Assembly: GCA_002077045.2 (NCBI GenBank)
Contig: KZ111151.1
Span: 1,135,473-1,199,472, forward strand
Source of the DNA: Rachicladosporium sp. CCFEE 5018
Lineage: Eukaryota > Ascomycota > Dothideomycetes > Cladosporiales > Cladosporiaceae
Direction of reading: 5' to 3'
Length of the DNA: 64,000 nucleotides
The notes under the pieces were generated by a model. It had not been told where the DNA came from. It ran no database searches and worked only from the letters and a program-made list of their open reading frames with translations. Within the stretch, counting starts at the first letter, position 1. The number at the start of each line of letters is the position of its first letter. Both the position numbers and the translations under genes were made by a program. Shown here in pieces: positions 1 through 11,812 of this stretch.

Positions 1-339
1 GAGGAGTGGAGCTGGGTCGATGGACCGAGTCATGGGAGTATGCTGGCTGTGAGGACCAGCGGCACAGACGGGAGATCTGGTATCGATCGCGAGGGAGAAG
101 GACGAGCTGAAGTCTGATGTAGTGAGCCAGAGATGTAAGCATTCTTGGCATATGCGGCTACTGTGTGAATCACTCGGCTCAGCACCCAGAGGTTCTGGGA
201 TCACTGACCTTTCGCCGGCAGCATTGACTGCAAGTAGTAGAGCTGACTGCTAGAATGTATGATTGCTCACCTTAACGGCTTGATCTCAAGGAGCGAGCCT
301 CCTGCATCGACATCGACCAGACCAGACTGATCTAGCGAT

Positions 340-780
340 ATGTGCGCTGTCACGCTTACCGTTCTCGCCGACTGCACTCACGAACTACCAACCATCGAGT
401 ACTGCGACAAAGCTACCGCCGACGTCAAGAAATACGAGGAGAAGCTCAAATGCGGCGAGAAAGTCGATCCACCAAAGACGTGTACGGAGTCTTTGGGCTG
501 GAACATCTATACTAGCCTCGATGCAAGCAGTTCATAGGCTCTATGTTCTTTTCCCTGAAGTTGCTGACATTGACAGGCCCCGGTGACTTGCGACAAGTGC
601 AAGACTTGGCTGATCGGGAAGGGTAAGCGGACCTTTGGCGGCGTTGCGAAGGCTACAGGGGAGGCAGGGCAGTCTGCGGAGGGCACTGCCGGTGTCGAAG
701 TGGATGGGAAAGCGGTGAGGTCGCTGCAGCATCTCATGAAGCATGTGCAGAAGAAGAGCTTCCTTAGTCTCAGTCGCTAG
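340..780 (+). CDS. Small cysteine-containing protein, two exons with a probable GC-AG intron
   Basis: Function not recognised. Exon 1 (340-522) starts at ATG and encodes a short Cys-containing stretch (motifs such as IEYCDKA). Exon 2 (577-780) carries a CDKCK (CxxC) motif and ends at TAG. The two exons are in the same phase only if the intron is 523-576, which begins GCAAGC, has a CTGAC branch-like site and ends CAG, making it a GC-AG intron of 54 bp. The only nearby GT donor that fits the branch site (530) puts exon 2 out of frame. The spliced product is about 128 aa with no signal peptide or membrane segment. Its Met-Cys start and spaced Cys pairs recall short uncharacterised fungal proteins with CxxC motifs; that resemblance is from memory and is weak. 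The neighbouring HPT1 gene ends 175 bp away on the other strand, so the two are convergent. Confidence 0.5.
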
Positions 781-955
781 CAGACGGAGATGCGACATTT
801 CGGGATCGCGACTTACGGTCGAAGAGCGGCACGCTGAGATGAGCTGAAGCCCTGGGTTTTTGATGAACGACAAGCCTGACGAGGTAGGCGATTGACCCAG
901 CCTGGTCTATGCAATTGAAGCATATCTGCAAATGCTTTATCGCCCTCGCTACGGT

Positions 956-1690
956 TTATTTCGCAGCCTGCTTCGCCGCCATACGGTCATGCTCGTCGAT
1001 GTCCCTATGACTATTAGTGTCTGTCTCACACAGAGTAGGAGCGTATTGACTTACGTCGCCTCCCACGGATAGTTGATCCAAACATCCCCTGTCGTCACCG
1101 CAGCGATATACCGATCACCATCAATCACATCAGCAGGCAGCGACCCCTTCTTCGGCTTGTCCTTGTTGTGTAGCACGAAGATCGAGAACTTCGTGTCCTC
1201 AGCATCACGTCCGAGAGCCTTCGCAGCCGCAGCTACATCCGACTGTAGCTCCTTGACAGCATACTCGAGCGTCGTCCTCGTGTCGTCAACCTCATCGACG
1301 ATCAGCACGTTCTTGCCGATGAGGTTCGCCATTTCGAGACTGCTCAGATCCAGCCATTGCGTTCGTGTGACTTTGGTGCCGGGTTTCTCGACCTCTGTGT
1401 CGTTTCCGAGTTGTTCATAGAGTGATAGTCCGATAGCTTGAATGGGGATGTTGGGATGGCCCGGTCGCTTGATGAAGCTTCGGAGAATTCGTGCTGGTAC
1501 GTAGCCGCCTCCACCGATCGCGATCATCAAGTTGGGTTTGATGTCGTCGAGGATACGTTGTGCAGAGGCTTGGCAGAGTTTGTGTACCTTTCGATCAATC
1601 AGCCGACAGTTATGCGTGGCGCTGATGAGCACGTGAGGGCGATGTATGGAGTCTCACCTCATTGTACGACACGTATAGCTTCTCCACCAT
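956..1690 (-). CDS. HPT1: Hypoxanthine-guanine phosphoribosyltransferase, 3 exons
   Basis: Cytosolic purine-salvage enzyme that transfers phosphoribosyl from PRPP to hypoxanthine or guanine. Exons on the minus strand are 1690-1658 (MVEKLYVSYNE), 1587-1055 and 1004-956. The introns are 1588-1657 (70 bp, GTGAGA...AAAG) and 1005-1054 (50 bp, GTAAGT...CATAG). The spliced protein is 204 aa, close to yeast Hpt1 (221 aa). Diagnostic motifs are IAIGGGG..PARILR near the N terminus, the PRPP-binding loop VLIVDEVDDTRTT, IFVLHNKDKPKK, and the end YPWEAT followed by DIDEHDR from exon 3. Without the last splice the ORF would stop just after PWEAT. The tail fits the pattern I expect of filamentous-fungal homologues, and the phases (0, then 2) close exactly. 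XPRT (Xpt1) is a related alternative, but the overall match favours HPT1. Confidence 0.92.
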
Positions 1691-4600
1691 CTTGTCCGAG
1701 CTATTGGTTATTGCAATTGGAATAAGAGACCTCCTGCAACCTGGGTCTTCGATTGACGCTTGATCGAATGCAATTCTATTGTTCTGCAGTTGCCCAAAAT
1801 TAAAAGTTTTGACACATGCGGAAAGTGGGTCCAGGGTCCTTCACTTCGAGCTAAATTGCATGCCTTATACATGAACATGATACTCGATAGAGCGTCACTG
1901 CAGGCCTCACTTGTGCAAGAGGTCATTAGATGTTTCATGTGTAGACGCAGCACGTCTCTCTGTACGAAATGCCCTTCTTACCGGCGCCGACTCCATTACT
2001 GGATTGGCGCCTACTATTGAGACTTACGGTGAAGTACGCTTACTTTTGATCATGAGGTATGAGACAGTAAACCCTAGGGTGTGGGATACGCGCTCGTATA
2101 TATCACTGAACAAGATTCTCGCACTGCAGTGGAGCATAGCTCTATTGGTCTCGGCAATCGGAATGGCATCGAGCACAGCAACTAGTGGGTGCTCTGAGCC
2201 ATATGGTCGCCCATGGCATTCTCAACGCATTATGTGATGGTTTTGAATCGCTGACCGAGCTGCGACGCGAGCCACACAGACCTGAAGTCAAGCACTGACA
2301 CTCGTAATGATAGAAGGGACGCAAGAGTTGCTGAACTGACAGACGTCTACCCTGAGTATTCATCGACGGTCCCTCATGTGTGCTCTCACCTCAGGCCGAG
2401 CACGTACGAAGGTAGACTCTCGGAGTCGCAAACGTTACAATCGAAGATAGCGCAATGACGCTACCAACAAGGCTTCCTAGGCGACAGTACGTGAGCACAA
2501 CGTCGATGAAGTCGATCACGATGGACCACATGTGGCCCGAACATGTGCTCGACAGCATTCTCAGACGGCGGCTTTGCTTCGAGGTCTTCTCCGAATGCTC
2601 GCACAGTAGCATGCTATGTCGGACCGTTGGCATGGGGGATGAAGACGAAACCTTCGAACCCACAGCATGTTGTGTCTAACAGAATCATTGTCTGGAGAGG
2701 GATACGGTCAGATCCGAGCAAATCCGCTCACCGCACTGGCCACAATGGGCCGGCCTACAGGCTCATCGGTCGCCAGCACAGTGACTACCAAATTCACCGT
2801 GCCGTTCAAGAGAGGTTCTGCGTGGAAGCAGCGTTGTGCTGGCATACCGTTATGACCAAGGGTAGGCGTCCGACGATCGCGTCAGGGCGGGCATGGTAAG
2901 CCTGATCCGCAAAGCTGCTTCTGCGTCGCAGCGTGCGTACTATCGACATTCTGCCTACGCCGCCTTCTGGCATTGCCGTCTGATCATGGCGCGTAGCTGA
3001 GACCCAAGGCTGCCTCGCAGACAGGCAAGCCGCGAACGCACACTAAACTCATAGTGGCTGATCGGGGCTGCCCGAAGGACACAATGTCACCTCTGATGTG
3101 TGTGTATGAAAAGAGCCATTCTTGAAGATGCAGGCGATTACCGGTCCTGTCACGTACCAGTCCCTGTCGTCGGAGGGTCACCCGTTGGTCTCTCAAGTCT
3201 TTCACAGCAGCGCAGCTTGCGTTGCAGGTTGTGCCAAGAGTCGGCTGACTTATCGATTCTTGCAGCCCGCGACTATCCGCACGCATCCGGCAAGTCGCCT
3301 TTGAATTCAACCCGAGTGTGAGGGCTTGAGGCCCGTGCTCGACTTCCGCCCGGGAGTAATTCTGCAAGGCATCGGATCAGCGAAAGTCTGCGAGCATCTG
3401 GAACCGCCCGCGTAGTCACGTAGCGGGCCAGCCCTGCCTTTCTGTGAAGTGGAAAGTACCAAATTACGCCGACGACAAGGAAACGCGCCGCACTCAATGC
3501 GCCACTGTGAGTGGATGCTCGACGGCCATCGCCAGGTGCCGTGTAGACGGCGGCGCCAGGAACACGACAGTCGAGACTTGCTTCGTAGGTGTGCATCATC
3601 TCCGGACGAAGATCGTCGAAGTATCACCAGTACCCGACAACGTTGTAAGCACCCGCCATGACACACCGGTAACACTGTCTCACACACGAGATCAGCAGAA
3701 ATTTGACCTTAGCTAGTAGGCAGCCAATCATAGAGCATGTCAGAATACAAGGCGATCATTAGGGCCGCCAGCCAATCGAGAAGGGCAGCGATTCAAGTCT
3801 CAAGTGTACGTTGCCGCCAATTGCCTGGCTCGACCGGCCAATTATGTATGACCTCTGGTTTACACTGTATCGCTGCTGCGGTCTGACTGTTGCACGCACG
3901 ATGGCGACGCAATACCTAACAGGCTGCCAGCGCGGTGCACACCGATGCAACTTGGTCTTGAACCACGCATCGGGTGATTCCGCTTCAAAAGACGACATCA
4001 CTGCGAGACGCAGCGAAATCGAGGTGGTCGTACTCGCACGAACCGTGCTCGGCAGTAACCCGCATGCGTCGAGTCACGACGCGCCAGTACGTAAATTCAC
4101 TAGCGTTGGTCGTGTTGGATCTTCTGGAAGAGCAGGCAAAAGTTTGACTTGACGCGGCAAGCTGCCGCGTGACGCACGCCCGAAGGCGCGAGTTAGCCTC
4201 GTGTTGCCCCGGAATGGGGTATGAACGGCCTCGGTGATTGGCTGCGTAGATCATACAAGCCATCAACGGTCAGCATGGAAAGGTTTCTGCCTTCATGACA
4301 AGAGCAGCCAATCAAGCACGTCTTCGACAGCCTCCAATATGTGGTCCCACGCCAACGTCGCTACGATATTGCAGGGCGGCACGTTGGAGTGATCCTTCGC
4401 GAGTCGCCCATCATCGACAGCGCGAACCGCCCAGCGTGGTGGGAGATGCTGTCACCGATTGCAGGTCGCTGCAGGTCGTGCGTCCGACGAAAAGAGCCTT
4501 TGCACGACGCACCCAACGAAATGTCGCCTGGGCCATCAAACGCAGGCCTGCAGACGGCAAGTCGCTCAGCCACCCAATTGCCTTGTGCATGGCCCGCCCA

Positions 4601-5336
4601 CTTCCACGCAAGCTCGCAGCTTGCAGCGGTGGACTGTGCTTTTTCCGTCCACGGCTGGGGTGATGCAACGGCCTAGGTAAGATCTGGCTAGCCTCACCCT
4701 GCTTCAGAAAACACATGGATCCAGCGTGCGGTGGAGCTAGCGTCCAGGGCGTCCCGTGCGAGACTAGCGCGCCTGCTGGGATCGTGCGCTACTCCAACCC
4801 TCAAGATTAGCTCACGCTACGTATTGTGTATGTCGTCTAGAGGCGAAGTACTCATACGAACATGGGTGTGCCACTCTACTGGCTACAGCCTTCTGTCACA
4901 GAGGCATACATACAAACGAGCTCGCATCTGCAGATCCGTTGCCTTCACCACAGCATCACTTCGACTCAACCGACACTCCTTTCTCTTGGGTAGGCTCAGC
5001 TCATTGCACTCATACAACGCCTTCTATCATTCTGGAGGTTACCATTACTACGCCCTGCTTAGCCTTGGATCATCGCCCTGCCGACTACTTCACTGTTGTT
5101 GGCTACCTTCACGCCTTGTCCTTGGACTTCATAATACCATCTGGCCCACTGCTTCCTGGGTTCTAGCATCAATATCAGCAGTTCAGCTCGGGCTTGACTC
5201 AATCGACGCCAGTATCGTCGTTGTCTTCCATTGATCTGCTCTCCCAAATCTTGTTCTTTGCTACTCATGATAGCACGTCGAACTTGACCGGGCTCTACTT
5301 TGCGTTCCTGGGGAGTGCTGAGTGTCTGTTACTACC
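1691..5336. other. 3.6 kb region with no recognisable gene
   Basis: Only short overlapping open frames occur on both strands. None shows a known motif or a plausible multi-exon structure that I could assemble. There are no terminal repeats, no A/T-rich RIP-like decay, and no tRNA B-box. The last 400 bp (about 4,900-5,330) become C/T-rich and probably hold the promoter and 5' UTR of the kinase at 5337. This is the longest gene-free stretch in the window. Confidence 0.5.
4152..4170. repeat. Perfect 8-bp inverted repeat with 3-nt spacer
   Basis: The arms ACGCGGCA and TGCCGCGT flank AGC. Each end carries an ACGCG core, which in fungi can resemble an MBF/MCB half site. It lies in gene-free DNA more than 1 kb from the nearest gene, so a role is speculative. 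It could equally be a chance GC-rich palindrome. Confidence 0.35.
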
Positions 5337-6632
5337 ATGCTACCAACTCCACCGGACTCGCCTAAGCTTTCGGGAAGTCCACTGGATCACAGGCTAGGAT
5401 CGACCATTGGTGGCTACATTCAACTGGTCGATGTTCTTGGCATCGGGGCCTACGGTACGGTGTATGAGGCCCGCAATGTTGTCACTGGAGCTCAGTATGC
5501 AGTGAAAGCACTCAATAAATCTGGCCTCGACCAACGACAACGGAAGTTCCAGCAACGAGAGATTGAGCTGCACTATCTGGCTAGCCAGCATGACAGCGTT
5601 GTGTCCATGCACAAGGTGATTGATGGTCCGGAGTGCACCTTCGTCGTTCTCGAGTACTGCCCTGAGGGTGACTTGTTCTCGAAGATCACTGAGGAAGGCC
5701 ACTACGTGGGAGAGGATACCAAGGTCCGACAGGTCTTCCTGCAGATCCTCCGTGCTGTTCAGTCTTGCCATGCCCAGAACATCTACCATCGTGATCTCAA
5801 GCCTGAGAACATCCTGGTCAAGGACAATGGCTTCACCGTCAAGCTTGCGGACTTTGGACTTGCCACCACAGACGCCGTGACTGCGGACTTTGGATGCGGA
5901 TCGACATTCTACATGTCTCCAGGTACTTCGGATCCTGCCACCCTCTTATTTTGAAGGTCGCTGACACACCGAACAGAATGTCAAGATACGAACCCGCACC
6001 CGTTGGCATGCTACAAATCAGCACCCAACGACGTGTGGTCCCTCGGTGTGATTTTGGTCAACCTGACATGCGGCCGTAACCCTTGGAAGCGCGCTGCGGT
6101 CGAGGATGCCACGTTTAAAGCCTTTCGACGAGACTCCAACTTCTTGCAAACCATTTTGTCGGTGACGGACGATTGCAATGCCATTCTAAAGAGGATCTTT
6201 GATGTCAACCCCGACACCAGGATTACGCTCCCGGAGTTGATTGCAGTGTTTGAGAGGCAGCCTAGGTTGACCCAAGGATCGAAGGAGCCTTTGTCACCCA
6301 TGTATTCGCCCTTGCACACTCCATCGACGTCGCAGGACTCGGGCTACTTCGAAGGACCGGACTCTCCTTTTGATGCTCTGCCAGCACCACAATATCCTGT
6401 TGCTCAAAAGACTTACGCTCCGTCTCCTCCAGTTTTCTTGCCCACGCCACCGCACTCCAAGCAGTGCACGCCTCCACCACAACAACATACGACACAGCAA
6501 TCGCAGATCTCCGCCTTCCAGAGACCTGTGGTTGCTTTCCCACCCTTCACTACCTCCTGGAATCGCTGTGGGAACTACTTCTCGAACTTCGCTGCACCGC
6601 AGTGCCCTCCCTACTGGTCGATGGCCTACTGA
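5337..6632 (+). CDS. Ran1/Sks1-like serine/threonine protein kinase, 2 exons
   Basis: Exons are 5337-5922 and 5977-6632, joined by a 54-bp intron (GTACTT...AACAG, CTGAC branch); the product is 413 aa. ATG 5337 is the first ATG in frame and gives an N terminus MLPTPPDSP. The kinase domain fills roughly residues 27-300, with glycine loop GIGAYGTVYEA, Lys57 in YAVKAL, catalytic HRDLKPEN (His151, Asp153), ADFGLAT, and FYMSPE with the activation-segment end rebuilt across the splice. WSLGVILVNLTCGRNPW and the order of motifs resemble S. pombe Ran1/Pat1 and yeast Sks1/Vhs1, kinases tied to nutrient status and meiotic entry; the specific role here is inferred. The C-terminal ~110 residues are Pro/Ser/Gln-rich, with repeated TPP and SP sites, and look disordered. 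A long C/T-rich leader precedes the gene. Confidence 0.85.
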
Positions 6633-8189
6633 TACTGGATGCTTTCACTTGACCCACTTACCTACTCACATGGTGCGATGATATTACGACCCGTTCTTTA
6701 CGCTTCTTTACTGGACTGGACATACACTGTCTGCTTTGCTTATACATGGGAGAGGACTGGTCTGTACGATGCGATATACCCGGATGTACTTGTTTGCGGC
6801 GCTTGTGCATGGTCACTGAGCACTGGACGAGAGAGGAGAAAAGTCGATGGCGCTTACAATGTAGATGACTGGGATGGCAGCATCAGAACTGCTGGCGTTG
6901 AGCAACGGGCTCGTTGGTGACCCGAAACGTGATGTACGCCTTAGATGCCATGCTGGATGGCGCTCTGTGTATGATTAGGCACGACCGGCATTCTAGTGAT
7001 GGTATGGATGAAGGTACGACGCAATGTCGTTCAAGATCCCCCGTCCCCTACCGTCCCGTATACCTCGCATTGCCAAAGATCCTGCGCTCCATAATGGTCA
7101 CGTGTTACTCGCATGCCCTTACCTGCTCAATTCATCTGTCTACATTGCGCCAACCCCAGCGCTCAGCCCTCGCTTCTGCACACTCATCAAAGAATCCCTC
7201 AACCTGAGGCAGCCAATCCCATCCGCAGCCCCTCCAAGCCACCCTGCACCTCGCCTCGTGTCTCCTGCAAGCCCCCAGCGCCTGGGCAAGGTACTCACCC
7301 GACGTACCACCGAGCAAGTATCACCGTGGCAGCGGGCTGGACGCGCAGCCGCCCGTGTCGCGGCCTTCTACGTGACGCACCGTCGTGATCGGCCGCTCGT
7401 ACTATATGTACGTATAAGCTCTACCATTAACCCGAGGCAGCGCTCCAGACTCCTTCCGTCTCACCCAGCACATGCACAATGCCGTCCACCAACCTTTTGG
7501 CGCGACCGATTGATTAGCTCAACTCACTGGTCGCGATCGTTCTACCACACCCGCTGGCGTGCATGAAAGATGTGCAGCCCAGCAGTCGAACACGGGAAAG
7601 CCGTGATGCATTGCATCGGAAGATCCAAGAGCTCTGACGCAAGTAGTCTGAAGTGTCACGCCGCTACCCGGCCGCTTCATGCATGCAGACAGGCAAGATG
7701 AGCTGACTCGAAGTGTGTCAGGTGAGTTTTGCGGAGCTGGTGCCGTGGTGAGCTGACTGCATGCAGAAAGTACAGTGTAAGAGGTGGAGCGCTGCTTGGA
7801 TGGAGAGAACAGATGGATGCACGTGACGTGATGAGAGCGGACTTTTAACTTGTGACGGGAGAGACGCCTAGGTGTTGATCGGTCGTACTATGCATGCGTG
7901 TCTCTGATATACCATAGGTACCGCGATGTACCAGGACCACTGTACCGCCCTGGCCCCGGGCAACGTCCATCGCTGTTTATACCCGCTCGCTGGTAAGGCC
8001 GGGTAACCGCTCAAGTATGGCACCATAGCCCGTCCACACCCGTCATACCCGTGCTGCTCCCAGTGAACTCTATGATAGACGACAGTCCAAGTCCATGGCA
8101 CTGCGCTCCAACACCCAATGTCACTGCTTGCATGATCCCATCCCCACCCCAATGCTCCGTCCACCCAACACCGCACAAGGCACGAAACC
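6633..8189. other. Intergenic, convergent kinase and PRP4 3' ends
   Basis: About 1.56 kb. A 180-codon open frame at 7024-7566 has no motif and biased Pro/Arg/Ser content typical of non-coding frames in C-rich DNA. I see no RNA gene or repeat here. Confidence 0.5.
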
Positions 8190-10748
8190 CTACCTCATCC
8201 TCAGCGGCGCCGGCATGGCAGGCTTCACTTTCACAACCCCAGCAGTACCCGCAGGCTGCGCATGCTGTATGAAGTGGTGCCTCAAGGCGTCGTTCGGGCT
8301 CACTCTCCTCGTAGGATCAAGCTGCAAGCACTTCTCCAACAGATCCACAAAAGCATACAGCTCTTTCAGATCCGCTGCACTCATACCCTTCGCATTAGCC
8401 GTGAGTCGTGCACGTAGATCTTTCCCCGGCTCGGTCTTGATAAAATTCATTTGCCGCATGTTAGTCTTTCCCGTAATCTTGTCTCGCTCCTGTGATACGA
8501 AGATGAAGTCTGGGTCGCCGCCAACGAAATGCTTGTCGCCTAGTGTGGAGCGCAGGAGCATACGCTTTGGGAACTTGCCGCGGCATTCTTGTATAGAGCG
8601 GAGCATTTGGTTGTTATCTGAGCCGGCGAACAGGATACGACCCGTGTAGAGCTCGAAGAGCGTGCAGCCGATGGACCACATATCGATCGCATAGTCGAAT
8701 GGGATGCCAAGAATGACTTCCGGTGCGCGGTAGAAGCGAGAGACGAGGTAAGGTGTGATTTCGGCGTCTTGTGCTTTGGCGGCTGTGCCAAGATCGCAGA
8801 TCTTGAGGCGACTGCGTTCGTGGTTGACGAGTATGTTGTCGGGCTTGAGGTCCGCGTGTAGGACTTCGCATCGCTTGAGGTGACTTAGAGCGAGGAACAT
8901 CTGCTGAGCGTAGGCACGGATGGCCTTCAGGTTAAGGCCGACATTCCGGCCAAACTTCTTCAACACCTCACGCAGATCTGCGCTCAGATTCTCGAACACC
9001 AGGCATAGATGGCCCTTGTGATCGAAGTTGCGGTGCAGTCGGATGATGTGCTTCTTGTCCTCCGTGTCCGCTGCATTCAGCATGCTGAGCATCTCCATCT
9101 CCTTGGTGCCCGCTTTGTACATCGTCTCGTTGTTGCATGCGATCTTGACTGCAACGTCCTTGTCTGTCTTCGTGTCTTTCGCGCGGACCACTGTCGCGAA
9201 AGTCCCCTTGCCGATCTGCTGCTGCACCACATAGCGACCGTCTAGGATCTCGCCGAGGATGATGCGGTAGTGACCATCAGGATAGTCCCAGTTGTCAAGC
9301 AAGTTCTGGTCCAGCGTTCGTGCCTCGCCAACTGTCGCGGCTTTCGGTGCGGTCGTGGTTACTGCGAACATGTCTTCGTCCTCGTCGTCTGCGAACATGT
9401 CGAATTCTTTCTTGGACGGTGGCGCAGTCGCTCGTGACTCTTGCTGAGCTGCTGTGACAGGCACCTGAACGTCCGATAGCTTGCTAGGCTGTACCTTGTG
9501 ATCTGGACGATCTTCCTGCATATTCGGATCGTAATCAGCGGCGGAAGGTCCTTCCTCCTCATCTCCTGAGCCATCTCCTTGCTTGCGGTTGGCGAGTTCT
9601 TCGTCGTCGGCCACGGCGAACTCTGCAGGCGAGCCAGGGCTGTGAGGGGTCCGAGGAGAGTCGATTGATGCTGGCGCTGGGTAGGCATCAGCATTTGTAG
9701 CGCATATAACAAGAGGGTGCGACTTACGTGAAGCTTGTACTGACGGTGGACCACTGCTATCATGATGAGGTGTACTAGGCGCTGAGATCGCGCTTTGTTC
9801 CAGCGCCTGTACTAGCAATGGCGTCTGCTGAGTCTTGTACTTAGCCTTGATTGCTTCTCGCTTCTTCCGACGCTGCTCGATCAGGTCGTCTTCTGAAAGC
9901 TTGGGCTCCGGGACGCTGTCCACTGCGAGAGTGTCTGCTCCTACCTCAGCCCTGCGAAGGTTAGTAAGCATGTGCATGTTCAATAGTTGAATTGGTGAAA
10001 CATACCCTCGTGCTGTGTTTGACTTAGTGGCCGACGCAGGCTTGTCCTTGCTTGAGGATTCAGTAAAACCATTGCTTTTCATTGAGGGTACTGAGCTCGC
10101 AGGTGCAGCAGAGGTACTTTCCTTGTCAAATTGGCCGCCGTGGTTGCTGTTGATAGTGGTGGCAGGCTTCCGATAAGGTGATCGGCTTCGGGCACGACCA
10201 TTCTGGACTGTTCGATCGGCTGGCGCCCGAGGTCCAATTGGCGGACGCGTGGAGGGTCCATTTATCTTCAATGTCGAGAACGTCGACTTGCGATCAGCAG
10301 ACTGATCTTCGTAGTGCACCTTGAATCGCCTGGAGTCTGATTTGGACTTCGCCGTGTAGTGATCGGCACCTCGTGGCCGCTTCTCACCAGTCCTTGCGGT
10401 ATCACCTCTACGTGGCGACGGTGAGCGTGATCGAAGCCTATCGTTCAGACCTCGTCGCGGCGGTGGCGAAGGTGAGCGTGAAAGAGAGCCAGACCGTGAG
10501 CGAGAAGAGGACGGCGACCTCCGCTTAGTCCGATATGGCGATCCCGATCGTCCAGCTCGGTACGGCGACTTAGCCATAGCCTCCCGAGCACTGTCGATGT
10601 GCGGGGCCCGAGATGAAGCACCGCTTGGCAGTCTGGTCGAATTGTTAACCACGCCGTGTCTTGCAGGATGTGTTGATGGCTTAGTTGCCTTCTCCTCGTC
10701 CCCGCTGTTGATCTCGCCTTCCGACAGCGAAGCGGCTACTGGGCCCAT
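8190..10748 (-). CDS. prp4: Spliceosome-associated protein kinase Prp4, with two in-frame introns
   Basis: Nuclear kinase that phosphorylates U4/U6.U5 tri-snRNP and related splicing proteins during spliceosome activation. The reading frame is open for 852 codons, but two stretches have full intron anatomy: 9952-10005 (54 bp, GTATGT...TTACTAAC...GCAG) and 9677-9727 (51 bp, GTAAGT...GCTGATG...CCAG). Both are multiples of three without stops, so splicing leaves the frame intact and gives about 817 aa. The N-terminal half is Arg/Ser-rich (SRSRS, SPSPRR), as in PRPF4B. The C-terminal kinase domain has IGKGTFATVVRA, VAVKIA, HADLKPDNIL (HAD for HRD, usual in Prp4), CDLGTA in place of DFG, and VSRFYRAPEVILG. 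These are the family's own variants, so activity is expected. Start is the first ATG, at 10748. It is transcribed divergently from the Gly-rich gene across 1.06 kb. Confidence 0.95.
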   Translation of the reverse strand: MGPVAASLSEGEINSGDEEKATKPSTHPARHGVVNNSTRLPSGASSRAPHIDSAREAMAKSPYRAGRSGSPYRTKRRSPSSSRSRSGSLSRSPSPPPRRGLNDRLRSRSPSPRRGDTARTGEKRPRGADHYTAKSKSDSRRFKVHYEDQSADRKSTFSTLKINGPSTRPPIGPRAPADRTVQNGRARSRSPYRKPATTINSNHGGQFDKESTSAAPASSVPSMKSNGFTESSSKDKPASATKSNTARGYVSPIQLLNMHMLTNLRRAEVGADTLAVDSVPEPKLSEDDLIEQRRKKREAIKAKYKTQQTPLLVQALEQSAISAPSTPHHDSSGPPSVQASRKSHPLVICATNADAYPAPASIDSPRTPHSPGSPAEFAVADDEELANRKQGDGSGDEEEGPSAADYDPNMQEDRPDHKVQPSKLSDVQVPVTAAQQESRATAPPSKKEFDMFADDEDEDMFAVTTTAPKAATVGEARTLDQNLLDNWDYPDGHYRIILGEILDGRYVVQQQIGKGTFATVVRAKDTKTDKDVAVKIACNNETMYKAGTKEMEMLSMLNAADTEDKKHIIRLHRNFDHKGHLCLVFENLSADLREVLKKFGRNVGLNLKAIRAYAQQMFLALSHLKRCEVLHADLKPDNILVNHERSRLKICDLGTAAKAQDAEITPYLVSRFYRAPEVILGIPFDYAIDMWSIGCTLFELYTGRILFAGSDNNQMLRSIQECRGKFPKRMLLRSTLGDKHFVGGDPDFIFVSQERDKITGKTNMRQMNFIKTEPGKDLRARLTANAKGMSAADLKELYAFVDLLEKCLQLDPTRRVSPNDALRHHFIQHAQPAGTAGVVKVKPAMPAPLRMR

Positions 10749-11812
10749 CTTGCCTGCTGATGCGCGTGTTCCCGCCAGACAAGGCCCTGCTCGAGTAGGT
10801 TGAATATGAGTTAGCGAAGGGTTCTATTGAAAGCTTTCGTGTGCTCTGCTGGTTCGCGGGAACCAGTGTGGAAGTAGTCCTCACAGGCTAATATCTGCTG
10901 CGCTCCCTGGAGATGCGCGCGTGCTGATGGGAAGTTTGCGACTGCTACTCGGATGATCTCAAGCTTTTGCGAAGGTGCAGTCGTTGGTATTCGGTGTCAC
11001 TTCACCCAAGTCAGGTCGGAGCGAGAAGCGGCAAGTGGCGGGACGGGATGAGCCGCGCTGCGCTGATGCCTGAGGCAACTCATCATGCTCACTCTGTTCG
11101 TCTCCAACCCAACCGCTACCTCTGAAGTACGACCATCTTCCTCTGCCTTCACAGCGTGACGACCATGAGAGTCTCAAGCTTCCCACAACCGATGGATCCC
11201 CACGTTCAGCCGGCAGGCTTTCGATGGGCTGAACAGTGAGACGCTGGACCTGGTTCGCCAAAGTTCTTGCGACGCGCCACGAGCATCAGAGGAGTCCATT
11301 GATGAACTACACAGAGTCATGCAAGCCAGTTCTGGCCAATTCTTCTATTCCTGTTGCATGTTGTAGCGTCGGTCCACGATCTGCGACCTTCTCCTGGAGT
11401 CAATTGGACCATGAAACGCGCTCTTGGCTGTGAGGAAACACGGGGATGTTTCATACTGGACCCAATCCGACTCGCCGACTGCAACGCTTTCCAACCTGCA
11501 ACGAAGACCAAACATCCATCACGTAAACCATAGCAGCTACTTGATGCGAGTGGGAATGTAGGTTCTTGTTCACTGGTTCATGGCACTGGCGTGCTGTTGC
11601 ATCTCCAGGCACGCCCCATGGAGGCATAGGTATAAGATCAAGTCAAGGTAGATATGTCGATTCTCTCCTGTATCAATTCATTCACACAGTGCTGCGCACC
11701 ACTTCTCTCGCTTCTACAATCTCGCTCAGGTCCGGCATCTGCATCTATACATCTTCCTTACCAACACTGTCACTACCCGAAAGTACCTCTACCCAACAAC
11801 AACACCCTCAAC
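10749..11812. promoter_or_regulatory. Divergent intergenic region between PRP4 and the Gly-rich protein gene
   Basis: 1.06 kb without a supported gene. The last 150 bp before ATG 11813 are C/T- and CA-rich with an ACAACAACACC run, as in fungal 5' leaders. The open frame runs upstream to 11654 but that extension lacks protein character. Confidence 0.4.

Noticed and set aside
2651..2675. Possible tRNA B-box-like TTCGAAC
   Set aside because: No matching A-box or acceptor stem could be folded around it.
7024..7566. 180-codon frame between the kinase and PRP4
   Set aside because: No motif, Pro/Ser/Arg-biased random composition, no supporting start context.
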